64,000 nucleotides of DNA, taken from positions 1-64,000 of the forward strand of contig JAHRHA010000023.1 in the NCBI GenBank assembly GCA_020027875.1, written 5' to 3'. Each line of letters opens with the position of its first letter. Positions within the stretch are counted from its first letter, which is position 1. The notes beneath the pieces are model-generated. The model was given only the letters and a program-made list of their open reading frames with translations, made no database searches and was not told the origin of the DNA. Of this stretch, positions 52,907 through 62,175 are shown piece by piece. Origin of the DNA: Micromonosporaceae bacterium (GTDB lineage: Bacteria > Actinomycetota > Actinomycetes > Mycobacteriales > Micromonosporaceae). A program made the position numbers and the translations under genes.

Positions 52907-53443
52907 GTGACGATTCACTCGTCGGATCCGTTTGCGACACCCGAGGACGCGAAGTCCGCCGTGCGGCGCCTACGCGGCCGACTGCCGGCGCCCGTGACGC
53001 TGTGGACAGCGAACGACACCGACGGGCGCCGGGCCGGCCTGACTGTGTCGTCCATTGTGGTCGTTGACGGAGACCCGGGTCGGTTGCTCGGGGTGGTCGA
53101 CGAGGAATCGACCCTGTGGGAGGCGCTGCAACGGACCGATCGCTTCGCCGTCATAACGCTGCGCGAGTCGGATGGTCAACTCGCGGACAGCTTCGCCGGC
53201 CTGCTGCCGGCGCCCGGCGGACCCTTCGTCGGTCGGCGTTGGCGGGACACGGACTTCGGGCCGGTCCTCGACGGCGCCGCGGCGTGGGCCGGGTGCAGTC
53301 TCGACAACGCCCGACCGATGGGCTGGGGCCTGCTGGTCGAGGCCGTGATCGACCACGTCGAGGTAGCGGCCGGCGGAGACGAAGGCCCCCTCATCCATTA
53401 CCGCGGCCGGTACGCTGGCGGGCTCCCACCGGTCTCGGCCTGA
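52907..53443 (+). CDS. Flavin-reductase-like FMN-binding protein
   Basis: 178 residues. A split-barrel fold: LPAPVTLWTANDTDGRRAGLTVSS in the FMN-contact region, LWEALQRTDRFAVITL, and the end HYRGRYAGGL. It fits the flavin reductase/DIM6-NTAB family that reduces FMN with NAD(P)H, often serving a monooxygenase. No monooxygenase is adjacent. The GTG at 52907 begins the reading frame. Confidence 0.82.
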   Translation: MTIHSSDPFATPEDAKSAVRRLRGRLPAPVTLWTANDTDGRRAGLTVSSIVVVDGDPGRLLGVVDEESTLWEALQRTDRFAVITLRESDGQLADSFAGLLPAPGGPFVGRRWRDTDFGPVLDGAAAWAGCSLDNARPMGWGLLVEAVIDHVEVAAGGDEGPLIHYRGRYAGGLPPVSA

Positions 53444-53586
53444 CCGACGGGTGTCCGAAGAAATGAGATGTTCTGTCGCATCCTTGGCTAACGGCGGTTT
53501 CGAGCCGGGCACAAAGTGGTGTGAATTAGCTGAGACCGGCAGCGGCTCGCCAGTTGGCGTGGCTTGAGGTCCGTAGTCTGGGTCAC

Positions 53587-54756
53587 ATGGCGACGACACC
53601 ACCCCCAGCGGGAGCGGATCAGCCGGCGCAAAAATGGACTGGCCGGGCTAGCGTCAGCGCGCCAACCCCGAGCGCCAGTCGCGCGGCCACCCCCCAGGTC
53701 GCCACCCGGCCGGTATCTCCACCGCCGGTCTACCCGCCGGCCTACCGTGGGGGGAGGCGCAGGCCCCGGTGGGGTCGCATCGCCCTCATCGTGTTCGCCG
53801 TGCTCATGCTGGTGGCGGGGATCGGCGCGTTCGCCGGCTATCAGTGGATCAAGGGAGTCGACGACGACCTCCGGCGCACCGACCCGTTCGCCGATATCGC
53901 CGGCCGACCGCAGAAGCTCGCCGACGGGACCGTCAACATCCTGTTGCTGGGAACGGACTCCCGCGACCCGGACGCACCCATCGACCAGGCGGGGAAATGG
54001 CGTACCGACACGATCGTGCTCATGCACATTCCGGCAAGCCACGACAAGGCGTACCTGATCTCCTTCCCCCGCGATCTGTGGGTGCACGTGCCGGCGAGCA
54101 AGGATGGCCAGTTCGGCAACACCATGGCCAAGATCAATGCCGCCTATGCCTGGGGTGGCGCACCGCTCATGGTGCAGACGGTTGAGGAGTACACGGGTGT
54201 CCGCATGGACCACGTGGTCCTAATCGACTTCGGCGGGTTCGTGAAGGTGACCGACGCCGTTGGCGGGGTCGACATGAACGTGGAGCGAACGATCACGTCG
54301 ATCCACAAGCCGCACCGGAAGTTCACCAAGGGGATGAATCACTTCGACGGCGCCGAGGCGCTCGACTACATCCGGCAACGAAAGCAGTTCCCCAACGGCG
54401 ACTTCACCCGGATGAAGAACCAGCAACTGTTCCTCAAGGCGCTGCTGGACAAGGCCGTGAGCGTGGGCACGGTCACGAATATCGGCGCGCTGAAGGACTT
54501 CGTCACCTCCGTCGCCGACGCCATCGTCGTCGACCAGAGCTTCTCGCTGATTGATCTGGGCTGGCAATTCCGCAGCCTGCGCAGTGAGAACCTCGTCTTT
54601 ATGATTAGTCCGCACAATGGCACCGGAACCGTCGACGGCCAGAGCGTGGTTCTGTCGGATAGGGAGAAGGCGCTCGGCCTCTACGACGCTGTGGCCAAGG
54701 ACACCGTCGGCGCCTGGTATGCCCAGGCCAATCCTTCGTCGGAGGCCGGAGGCTAG
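53587..54756 (+). CDS. LCP-family protein 1
   Basis: 389 residues. A Thr/Ala/Pro-rich cytoplasmic head (1-60), one membrane helix (about 65-87), then an extracytoplasmic LytR-CpsA-Psr domain with NILLLGTDSRD, LISFPRDLWVHVP, TMAKINAAYAWGG and DYIRQRKQFPNGDFTRMKNQQ. All Arg and Asp residues that bind the polyprenyl-pyrophosphate head group are there. LCP enzymes transfer teichoic acid, arabinogalactan or other glycans from lipid carriers to peptidoglycan. The ATG at 53587 gives the usual basic head. First of four LCP genes in a row. Confidence 0.92.
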   Translation: MATTPPPAGADQPAQKWTGRASVSAPTPSASRAATPQVATRPVSPPPVYPPAYRGGRRRPRWGRIALIVFAVLMLVAGIGAFAGYQWIKGVDDDLRRTDPFADIAGRPQKLADGTVNILLLGTDSRDPDAPIDQAGKWRTDTIVLMHIPASHDKAYLISFPRDLWVHVPASKDGQFGNTMAKINAAYAWGGAPLMVQTVEEYTGVRMDHVVLIDFGGFVKVTDAVGGVDMNVERTITSIHKPHRKFTKGMNHFDGAEALDYIRQRKQFPNGDFTRMKNQQLFLKALLDKAVSVGTVTNIGALKDFVTSVADAIVVDQSFSLIDLGWQFRSLRSENLVFMISPHNGTGTVDGQSVVLSDREKALGLYDAVAKDTVGAWYAQANPSSEAGG

Positions 54757-54872
54757 ACCGGACTGCGGCCCGACTTATCGGTCAATCTGGATCAAGCGAC
54801 TGAGCAGGACAGCGTTTTCGACCAAGACCTTGTACCCTGGCTCAAGGTTGCACAATCCGACGGGGAGTTGCC

Positions 54873-54892
54873 GCGTTGATCGCCTCCGGCGA
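54873..54892. repeat. GATCGCCTCCG-family repeat, single copy
   Basis: GCGTTGATCGCCTCCGGCGA at 54873-54892, identical to the two copies at 59675-59694 and 59701-59720. It lies in the gap before the broken LCP gene. Confidence 0.85.
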
Positions 54893-54969
54893 AGTTCGCG
54901 CGCCGTTCTGCGCTGGCCGTTCTCGTCGCACCTCCGACCCGGACCCGCACCACCCCCGCGAGGAGCCGC

Positions 54970-56044
54970 ATGACGATCTACGCCGACCCAGCGGCGAGAC
55001 CGCGCCGGCGGAGCGTCGACAATGAGCGGCCGCAGCGGCCGAAGCGGCCTCGCGATCCGCTCTGGGCAAGGATCTGTCTGATCATCGGCGCCCTGGTCAT
55101 GGTCGCCAGCGGCACCATGGTCGTCCTGCCGAAAGTTCTCGCTAACTGGGCGGGCGGGAACATTCCGCGGCAGCCGCTGATCCCAGAGGACCTCATCGGC
55201 GCGAACATCGACGGTGCGATCAATCTGCTGCTGCTCGGCATGGACGAGCGGGCGGGCAACAGCACCGAGCCCCTCCGCGCGGACACGATCATCATCGTGC
55301 ATATCCCGAAGACGCACGACAACGTGTACATGATCTCGCTCCCTCGCGACGCCGAGGTCACGTCTGGACGGCAAGCCCGACCCCAGCCCCGAGGGGCGCC
55401 AGCGGGGGGCGCAGCTCACCATGATGACGATCAACAACCTCGTGCCCGGCGGGCTGAAGTTCAACGGTGCCGCGATCATCAACTTCGCCGGCTTCAAAGG
55501 TGTTCTCAAGGCCATTGACGGCGTCGACATGTGCGTGGACGTCGAGACGCGATCGATCCATTACGACAAGAACAACAAGTACCACACCGTGGTGCCCTAC
55601 GCCGACCGCAAGATCTATAAGGTGGGCTGCCGCCACATGACATACATCGAGGCGCTTGACTTCGCTCGGCAGCGCCACTTCGACAACGGTGACTACACTC
55701 GCCAGCGCCACCAGCAGCAGCTTCTCTTGGCCATGTTCCGCAAGCTCACCAGCAAGGGTGTGCTCACCGATCTGGGCAAGCTCACCGAGCTGCAGAAGTC
55801 CGCCGGCGATCTGCTCACCCTGGATCTGGGCAAGACAGAAATCGCGGACTGGGCCTTCACGCTCAAGGGCCTCCGCGCCGACAACGTAGTCATGATCAAG
55901 ACAAATGGCGGCAAGGTCACGCCGGTCGGCAACGGCAACGAGCGGCTCTCCGACGAAACCATGGATCTGCTCAAGGCCGTGCATGACGACACGGTCTTCG
56001 AGTTCCTCGTACAGCACCCGACCTGGATCGCCACCGAGAAGTAG
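54970..56044 (+). pseudogene. LCP-family protein 2, disrupted by an internal deletion
   Basis: The first frame (54970 on) gives the head, membrane helix, INLLLLGMDERAG and YMISLPRDAEV. The second (in frame to 56044) resumes at DGKPDPSPEGRQRGAQLT and contains the rest. Aligned with copy 3, the sequence between DAEV and DGKPD is 84 bases there and 7 here. About 77 bases are therefore missing, including the TKINAAYAFG motif, and the phase is lost. The remaining parts are about 70% identical in residues to copy 3, so the loss is recent. It is probably inactive unless the assembly is wrong. Confidence 0.85.
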
Positions 56045-56130
56045 CCAGACGCCCCTTCAGACGCCCGGGCAGCACACGTCTTCCGCCCGCCGGTAAAGTG
56101 ACCTCGCTTCCCCCAGCGAACGGAGCCTGC

Positions 56131-57330
56131 ATGCGGACGTACGCCGACGCCTCGGCGCCACGTCGCCACGTCGGCTCGTACGCTCCGGCGCGGCCGCGGC
56201 CCCCCGGGCGCCGCTACCAAAGCCCCTCCCGACGGCCTGCGCGACGGCCTGCGCGACGGCGCGATCCGATTTGGGCAAAGATGTGCCTCATCCTCGGCGC
56301 GCTGGTAATGGTCGCAAGCGGAACGGTCGTGGTCCTGCCCAAGGTCCTCGCCGGCTGGGCGACGAGCGACATTCCCATCGAAGACCTGCTCCCGCCCGAA
56401 CTCGCCGTTGAGATCAATGGGGCGATCAACATTCTGCTGTTGGGGTTGGATGAGCGGGCGGGAAGTGACTCCCTGATCCGCACCGACACGATGATCATCG
56501 TGCACATCCCGGCCAGCCACGATCAGGTGTACATGGTCTCGCTCCCCCGCGACGCCGAGGTGGACCTCCCCGACTTCCCCGCGTCCAACTTCAAGGGTTG
56601 GCGGACAAAGATCAACGCCGCATACGCGTTCGGCAATCAGACCAAGGACGGCAAACCCGACCGTACTGAGGCGGGACGCGCCCGAGGTGTGCAGCTGACC
56701 GCGCAGACGATCAACAAATTGGTACCCGGAGGCCTGCGGTTCAACGCCGTTGCCATCATCAACTTCCTGGGCTTCAAGAGAATCCTCGAGGTCATCGGCG
56801 GGGTGCACATGTGCATCGACGAGCGCACGACGTCGATCCACTACGACAAGAACGACAAGTATCACACCAAGGTCGAAAACATCAGCCAGCGGAAGGTATA
56901 CGAGGAGGGTTGTCGGGATCTGGCCGCGTGGGAGGCGCTGGACTTCGCGAGACAGCGCTACAACGTCACCGGAGCGGACTATGGCCGCCAAAAGCACCAA
57001 CAGCAGCTGCTCATGGCGATCTTCAAGAAGCTCACCAGCAAGGGCGTGCTCACCAACCCGGGCAAGCTGATCGAGCTCCAGAAGGCGGCCGGTGACCTGC
57101 TCACCCTCGATCTTGGCAAGACCTCCCTGGAGAACTGGATCTTTACTCTGAAGGGCGTCAGGTCCGACGCCGTCACTATGATCAAGACTAACGGCGGGGT
57201 GCCTAACAGCGCGGGCAACGGCAACGAGCTTTTTAGCGAGACGAGCATGGAACTACTCAAGGCCGTCCACGACGACACCGTGTTCGAGTTCCTTGTGCAG
57301 CACCCGTCCTGGATCGCCGCGGAGAAGTAG
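56131..57330 (+). CDS. LCP-family protein 3
   Basis: 399 residues, the intact sister of the broken copy 2. An Arg-rich head (1-50), a membrane helix, INILLLGLDERAG, YMVSLPRDAEVDLPDF, TKINAAYAFGNQ, LDFARQRYNVTGADYGRQKHQQQ. Two Cys (in MCID and EGC) probably form a disulfide, shared with copies 2 and 4. The ATG at 56131 matches the start of copy 2 in position and context; the GTG at 56098 would add 11 residues. It should act on the outer face of the membrane in glycopolymer ligation. Confidence 0.92.
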   Translation: MRTYADASAPRRHVGSYAPARPRPPGRRYQSPSRRPARRPARRRDPIWAKMCLILGALVMVASGTVVVLPKVLAGWATSDIPIEDLLPPELAVEINGAINILLLGLDERAGSDSLIRTDTMIIVHIPASHDQVYMVSLPRDAEVDLPDFPASNFKGWRTKINAAYAFGNQTKDGKPDRTEAGRARGVQLTAQTINKLVPGGLRFNAVAIINFLGFKRILEVIGGVHMCIDERTTSIHYDKNDKYHTKVENISQRKVYEEGCRDLAAWEALDFARQRYNVTGADYGRQKHQQQLLMAIFKKLTSKGVLTNPGKLIELQKAAGDLLTLDLGKTSLENWIFTLKGVRSDAVTMIKTNGGVPNSAGNGNELFSETSMELLKAVHDDTVFEFLVQHPSWIAAEK

Positions 57331-57431
57331 CCGGTCCCGCGGTTAGGCGCCGGATTTGGTGATTCCCCCGCTCCCTCCGGCGGCAACTCATACAGTCGGG
57401 TCAGCCATCCTCGCCCGAATGCGGGAGTCGC

Positions 57432-58520
57432 ATGTCCGATCCGCCTACGGTGACGGCAGGGCACGGATCTGCCGAATCCGACGGGCCGATCCCCGCCAAC
57501 CCGGCCGGGCCAGCCAAGCACCGTCGGCGGCGACGAACGCGTCGGTTCCTTCTCGCGGCCGGTGTCGCGGTGGTTCTCGTCCTGGGGCTGGCTGGGATCG
57601 GCGGCACCGTGCTGATCCGCCGTTACGACGATGCGGTAGCCAAGGACACGTTGCTCGCACCGAGCGCTCGCGTCGACGCCCCGCACGCCACGGTGGTGGG
57701 GCCGCTCAACTTTCTCCTGATCGGCTCGGATTATCGGACCTGGAGCCCCGACGCAGGCCAGCGGTCCGACACGATCATCATCGCCCACCTGCCCCAGGCG
57801 CTCGATCACGTGTATCTGATCTCCGTTCCGCGCGATCTTCTGGTGGAGCTGCCGGCCGTACCGGAGTTGAACTTCCCGGGAGCCACCACGAAGATCAACG
57901 CTGCGTTCGACTACGGCCGTGGTGGCCGCCTCGGCGTGCAACTGCTGTCACACACTCTGACCAACCTCATGGGTGTCCGGTTCGACGGCGCCGCTGTGAT
58001 CGACTTCTCTGGCCTGCAGAAGGCTGTCGACATCCTTGGCGGCGTGGAGGTCTGCGTAGATGTGCGCGTGGTGTCGGTCCATACCCGCACGGTCTTCGAG
58101 CCCGGCTGCCGGGTGATGGGGTCGAAGGATGTGCTCGACTATCTGCGTCAGCGCAACTTCCCCGACGGCGACTTCAGCCGGCAGCGCCACCAGCAACAGT
58201 TTCTCAAGGCATTCTTCGACCGTGCGGTGTCCATGGGCATGCTGACCAACCCGCTCAAGCTCGATTCGTTGCTGCGGGCGGTGGCCGGCTCCATGACCGT
58301 GGACACTGGGGCCAAGTCACTGCCCGACCTCGTCTTGGCGCTGCGGGATCTTCGTCCCGGCGACATGACCGGCGTCAAGATCCCCTCTCACATCGGCGTG
58401 ATCGACAATGTGTCGTACGTGATTCCCTCGGCGGACGCCGAGGGGCTCTTCGTTGCCCTCCGAACCGATGCGCTCTCCGCCTGGGTAGCGACGCACCCCC
58501 AGTGGGTGAACAGAATCTGA
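57432..58520 (+). CDS. LCP-family protein 4
   Basis: 362 residues: basic head with six Arg in a row region, membrane helix about 40-62, NFLLIGSDYRTW, YLISVPRDLLVELP, TTKINAAFDYGRGG, and DYLRQRNFPDGDFSRQRHQQQ. The two conserved Cys (VCVD, EPGC) are present. It is more distant from copies 2 and 3 than they are from each other. The ATG at 57432 is the only good start. Last LCP gene of the cluster. Confidence 0.92.
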   Translation: MSDPPTVTAGHGSAESDGPIPANPAGPAKHRRRRRTRRFLLAAGVAVVLVLGLAGIGGTVLIRRYDDAVAKDTLLAPSARVDAPHATVVGPLNFLLIGSDYRTWSPDAGQRSDTIIIAHLPQALDHVYLISVPRDLLVELPAVPELNFPGATTKINAAFDYGRGGRLGVQLLSHTLTNLMGVRFDGAAVIDFSGLQKAVDILGGVEVCVDVRVVSVHTRTVFEPGCRVMGSKDVLDYLRQRNFPDGDFSRQRHQQQFLKAFFDRAVSMGMLTNPLKLDSLLRAVAGSMTVDTGAKSLPDLVLALRDLRPGDMTGVKIPSHIGVIDNVSYVIPSADAEGLFVALRTDALSAWVATHPQWVNRI

Positions 58521-58547
58521 CCCAGGCGGGCGTGTTATACAGGTCTC

Positions 58548-58886
58548 GTGTTCGCGAGCCCGCAGATTCCCGAGGTCAACGTCGCGCAGGTCGCCGAGGA
58601 GGCGTACCTACTCGACGTTCGTGAAGCCGACGAGTGGGCGGCGGGCCACGCCCCCCAAGCGCACCACATGCCGATGATGCAGATCCCGGCGCGCTTGGAC
58701 GAGGTGCCAGTCGACCGGGACGTGGTAGTCGTTTGTCGCGTGGGAAGCCGTTCGGCCCAGGTAGTCGCGTACCTGCGGGCGCACGGCTTGGACCGGGCCG
58801 CCAACCTTTCCGGTGGCATGTATGCCTGGCACGCGGCTGGCCGGCCGATGGTCAGCGAGGACGGGCGCGCCGCCCATGTCCTCTAG
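58548..58886 (+). CDS. Single-domain rhodanese-like protein
   Basis: 112 residues. YLLDVREADEWAAGHAPQAHHMPM and the active-site loop VVCRVGSRSAQV with its catalytic Cys, then NLSGGMYAWHAAGRPM. It moves sulfane sulfur, perhaps for detoxification or thiolation. The GTG at 58548 begins the frame. It is followed after 6 bases by the phosphodiesterase, so they may be co-transcribed. Confidence 0.92.
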   Translation: MFASPQIPEVNVAQVAEEAYLLDVREADEWAAGHAPQAHHMPMMQIPARLDEVPVDRDVVVVCRVGSRSAQVVAYLRAHGLDRAANLSGGMYAWHAAGRPMVSEDGRAAHVL

Positions 58887-58892
58887 CACAAC

Positions 58893-59669
58893 GTGACCCG
58901 ACCACTCGTCTTCGCTCACCGCGGATCCTCGGCGGCGCTGCCGGAGCACACGCTCGATGCCTACCGTCGCGCGATCGACGAGGGTGCGGATGGCCTTGAG
59001 TGTGACGTGCGGCTCACCCGGGACGGCCATCTCGTCTGTATCCACGATCGGCGGCTCGACCGCACGAGCAACGGTCGCGGTCGCGTGAGCGCGGCGACCC
59101 TCGATGAGCTGGAGCGCCTTGACTTCGGCTCGTGGCACCCGGAGACCTCTCGGAGCAGCGGCCCGGTTCTGGCCGGGGTGCTTACCCTCGAGCGCCTCAT
59201 AGCGACCACGGTCGACGCGGGTCGTCCCCTTTGGCTGCTGATCGAGACGAAGCACCCGTCGCGCTTCGGATCCGCGGTCGAGGAGCGCCTGGTCGAGCTG
59301 CTCAAGCGGTACGGGCTCGCCGGAGGCGATCCGTTGGCCATGATCAAGGTCGTGGTCATGTCCTTCTCGCCGCTAGCCGTGCGCAGCGTCCGCACACTAG
59401 CCCCAGACCTGCCAACCGGGTACCTCTTCGAACTGGTACCGCCGCGGGTGCGCGACGGGAGGGCGCCCTTCGGCGCGAGCATTCTCGGCCCGAGCGTCGG
59501 CGCCCTGCGTACGCACCCCGAGGTCGTTGGCCGTGCCCATGAACGGGGGCACCAGGTGTACGTCTGGACCGTAAACACGCCCGACGAGGTGGAACTCGTG
59601 GCGGGGTTGGGTGTCGACGGGATCATCTCCGACCGCCCCGCGTATGTGTTATCCCAGCTCGGCCACTGA
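58893..59669 (+). CDS. Glycerophosphodiester phosphodiesterase
   Basis: 258 residues of TIM-barrel GDPD type: VFAHRGSSAALPEHTLDAY with catalytic His, Arg and Glu, GLECDVRLTRDGHLVCIHD with metal-binding Glu/Asp and second His, and VWTVNTPDEVELVAGLGVDGIISDRP at the end. It hydrolyses glycerophosphodiesters to glycerol-3-phosphate. No signal peptide, so cytosolic. The GTG at 58893 is the first start after the rhodanese. Confidence 0.94.
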   Translation: MTRPLVFAHRGSSAALPEHTLDAYRRAIDEGADGLECDVRLTRDGHLVCIHDRRLDRTSNGRGRVSAATLDELERLDFGSWHPETSRSSGPVLAGVLTLERLIATTVDAGRPLWLLIETKHPSRFGSAVEERLVELLKRYGLAGGDPLAMIKVVVMSFSPLAVRSVRTLAPDLPTGYLFELVPPRVRDGRAPFGASILGPSVGALRTHPEVVGRAHERGHQVYVWTVNTPDEVELVAGLGVDGIISDRPAYVLSQLGH

Positions 59670-59674
59670 CTACG

Positions 59675-59720
59675 GCGTTGATCGCCTCCGGCGACGTGTT
59701 GCGTTGATCGCCTCCGGCGA
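59675..59720. repeat. GATCGCCTCCG-family repeat, two tandem copies
   Basis: GCGTTGATCGCCTCCGGCGA at 59675-59694 and again at 59701-59720 (period 26), between the phosphodiesterase stop and the histidine-kinase gene. Confidence 0.88.
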
Positions 59721-59771
59721 CGGCCGCCCCCGAGGGTGACGATCTGCGTCGACCGGGGCAGACTCGGGCCC

Positions 59772-61013
59772 ATGCCCATCGACTATCGTCGCCTGGTTGA
59801 CGGCCTCGCCGCCGCGGCGGAGATGGTTGGCGATGGGACCGCCGGCCTGGCCGCCATCGGTCTGCTGGTCGAGACGGTTCGGGAAGCCACCTGTGCGGCG
59901 GGCGCGACGTTCACCGAGTACGGCGACGAGGGTGGGCGCGTCGTGGTCGCGAGTGGGGTCATGGCCTGGGCACTCGGCCAGCCGATCGCGCCCGAGTTCG
60001 TCGACCCAGCCCATCCGGCGCGACCGTGGGCTGGGCGAGTGGACGTGTTGCCGGTGCAGGTGGCAGAGCCGCTACTCGGGCGTGGCGTGCTGGCCATCGC
60101 GGGCCACCCGGTGCTGACCGGACAGCGACCGGTCGGCGCGGTTCACCTGTTCTTCGGCGAAATCGACGCCGAGATGCTCGCGCAGGCGGAGCCGGTACTG
60201 CGGGTGGTCGCGGCAGCCGCGGCCCATATGTACGGCGATCCCGAGACGCCGCCGACTGTATCGGCCGCCCCGGACGACGACCGGACGCTCTTCCTCGCCG
60301 TAGCCGGTCACGAGCTGCGCACGCCCGTCACCGTGGTCAAGGGCTACGCGACAATGCTCGCCGATAGATGGGAATCACTAGACGAGGGAAACCGCCGCGA
60401 CGCGGCGCGAGTGCTCACCCAGCGGGCCGACGAGCTGGCTCGCCTGGTGGACCGGCTGCTCGGCGCCTCCGTTGGCGACCGCGCGGCGGGTTGGCTCGTG
60501 CGGAGCGTCCCGTTCGATCCGATCGAGGCTCTGCTCCGGGCGACCGGAGACCTGCCGGCGGAGCATCGACGGCTACTGCGGTTGGAGCTTCCGAACAGCC
60601 TTCCGCCGGCGTGCGGCGACCCGGCGATCCTGACCTCGATCGTCGGCGAGTTGGTCACCAACGCGGTCCGGTATACCCCCCAGGCCAGCCCGGGAGAAGC
60701 CACCACCGGGGTCGGGCCCGGCGTCGAGATTCAGGCGGGTGCGGATGCGCACACTGTCTTTGTGCGTATCTGCGACCGTGGCGTCGGCATCGACCCAGCG
60801 CACGTGGAGCGGGCGTTCGAGCGATTCTGGCGTGCGCGGCGCGACGGTGACGGTCGCGGTGTCGGTCTCGGGCTGTTTCTCGTCAGACGGCTCGTTGAGC
60901 GACAAAACGGATGGGTGTCGTTACGTCCGCGCGATGGAGGCGGGACCGTCGCCGAAGTACGCCTACCGCGCGCCGACGGCCCGCTGCGCCCGTCCGTGGT
61001 CGGGGAGGTCTGA
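59772..61013 (+). CDS. Orphan soluble histidine kinase
   Basis: 413 residues without membrane helices. An N-terminal GAF-like domain (about 10-160), a HisKA domain with LAVAGHELRTPVTVVKGYA (His about 181), and a HATPase domain with GELVTNAVRYTP (N box), DRGVGIDPAHVERAFERFWRA (G1/F) and GVGLGLFLV (G2). All catalytic boxes are intact. No response regulator is adjacent, so its partner is elsewhere. The ATG at 59772 begins the domain. Confidence 0.9.
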   Translation: MPIDYRRLVDGLAAAAEMVGDGTAGLAAIGLLVETVREATCAAGATFTEYGDEGGRVVVASGVMAWALGQPIAPEFVDPAHPARPWAGRVDVLPVQVAEPLLGRGVLAIAGHPVLTGQRPVGAVHLFFGEIDAEMLAQAEPVLRVVAAAAAHMYGDPETPPTVSAAPDDDRTLFLAVAGHELRTPVTVVKGYATMLADRWESLDEGNRRDAARVLTQRADELARLVDRLLGASVGDRAAGWLVRSVPFDPIEALLRATGDLPAEHRRLLRLELPNSLPPACGDPAILTSIVGELVTNAVRYTPQASPGEATTGVGPGVEIQAGADAHTVFVRICDRGVGIDPAHVERAFERFWRARRDGDGRGVGLGLFLVRRLVERQNGWVSLRPRDGGGTVAEVRLPRADGPLRPSVVGEV

Positions 61014-61093
61014 GATGCGCGCTTGCCGCGTTCGCGGGCGCTCCCGGGACGCCGCGCCCATAGACCAGCTCCGCAGGCATAGGCTTGCCCGTC

Positions 61094-61990
61094 GTGAGCA
61101 AGCGTCGTAAGCAGAGCCGCCCAGCCGCCGGTACGGCGGGCGGGGGCCGGGCCGTCCGCCAGAAGGTCAAGGACGTCTTCGTGGCGCGCCCGTTCGAGGG
61201 GCTCGCGGATGAGGCGGACTGGATCGCGCTGCGCGAGTTGGTGCCCGCTGCGACGGCGCCGTTACGCCTCGCGCCGGAGTTGGTTGACAAGTACGGCGAC
61301 CGCGGCGTCACCCTCGCCACGGTGCTGCCTATGGCGTGGCCAGCGCTGACCAAACCGGACGGGAGGATCTTCCTGGGCCTGCAGCGCGGCACGCAGTCCG
61401 GCGATGTCAGCCGTGATCTTGCGCTGTCGTTGCTGGTGGCGCTGGAGACCGAGCCCGGCGGTCCGGTAGCCGTTCCGGCTCTACCCGGACTCGGCCCGCG
61501 TTTGCAGGATGTGCTGAGCGACGGCCGGCTCGATATCACCGTGCGCGAGGGCTTTGAGTTCTGGCTGGACGAGGAGAGCAACGACGCCGACGTGAAGGCG
61601 TCGCTGGAGCGTGCGAACGCGTCGGTCTTCCCGACCGTGAAACTGGCCGCGGCCGCGGCCGCGTATTGGTGCCGGTTCCCGGAGAAGGCCCATGTGCGGT
61701 GGGTGTTGTCGGATGACGAGGACGACGCTCTCGCGGCCCTGTCGCGCCTGGCCGCCAGCGGCGGGTTGACGCTGGGAGACGGCACGAAGTTCGCGGGCAT
61801 GTTCCGTGCTCATGGCCTTCTCGTGCCGGTCTGGGATCTGGCCCGTGAGCGCGACGCGGGCGCCTGGGAAGCGCCTTTAGGTCAGTTCGCGGAGCGCTAT
61901 GCGCGAGCCCGGACGGTCATCGATGACCTGGATTCGGCGGAACGACGTGCGCGGCAGGGCCTGCTCGGCCGTCAGGTCACCCTTCGCTGA
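61094..61990 (+). CDS. DUF5926-family protein
   Basis: 298 residues. A very basic N-terminal tail (SKRRKQSRPAAGTAGGG) precedes VFVARPFEGLADEADWIALRELVPAAT, which is typical of DUF5926. The C-terminal part has a beta-rich domain and ends in ERYARARTVIDDLDSAERRARQGLLGR. Found widely in actinomycetes, function unknown; the tail suggests nucleic-acid contact. The GTG at 61094 is preferred to the TTG at 61085. Confidence 0.85.
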   Translation: MSKRRKQSRPAAGTAGGGRAVRQKVKDVFVARPFEGLADEADWIALRELVPAATAPLRLAPELVDKYGDRGVTLATVLPMAWPALTKPDGRIFLGLQRGTQSGDVSRDLALSLLVALETEPGGPVAVPALPGLGPRLQDVLSDGRLDITVREGFEFWLDEESNDADVKASLERANASVFPTVKLAAAAAAYWCRFPEKAHVRWVLSDDEDDALAALSRLAASGGLTLGDGTKFAGMFRAHGLLVPVWDLARERDAGAWEAPLGQFAERYARARTVIDDLDSAERRARQGLLGRQVTLR

Positions 61991-62109
61991 GCGGACACTA
62001 ACCACCTGGGCCAAAACGGGTGGTGACGCGCGCCATGAACGCCCATATTCATCCGCGTTTCACTCGTCGATGTTGGTCCGCCATCTATCGATCTCGCACT
62101 ATGACCACT

Positions 62110-62133
62110 TACCGTAGTGAAACCACTACCGTA
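62110..62133. promoter_or_regulatory. Imperfect dyad before the NERD-like gene
   Basis: TACCGTAGTG (62110-62119) and CACTACCGTA (62124-62133) are inverted copies in 9 of 10 positions around AAAC, 42 bases before the start codon. It may be an operator. The 185 bases from 61991 to 62175 hold no gene. Confidence 0.4.
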
Positions 62134-62175
62134 TTGACGCCCGTATCGAAGCGTCCCCCTTCGTGGAGGTTGGCT

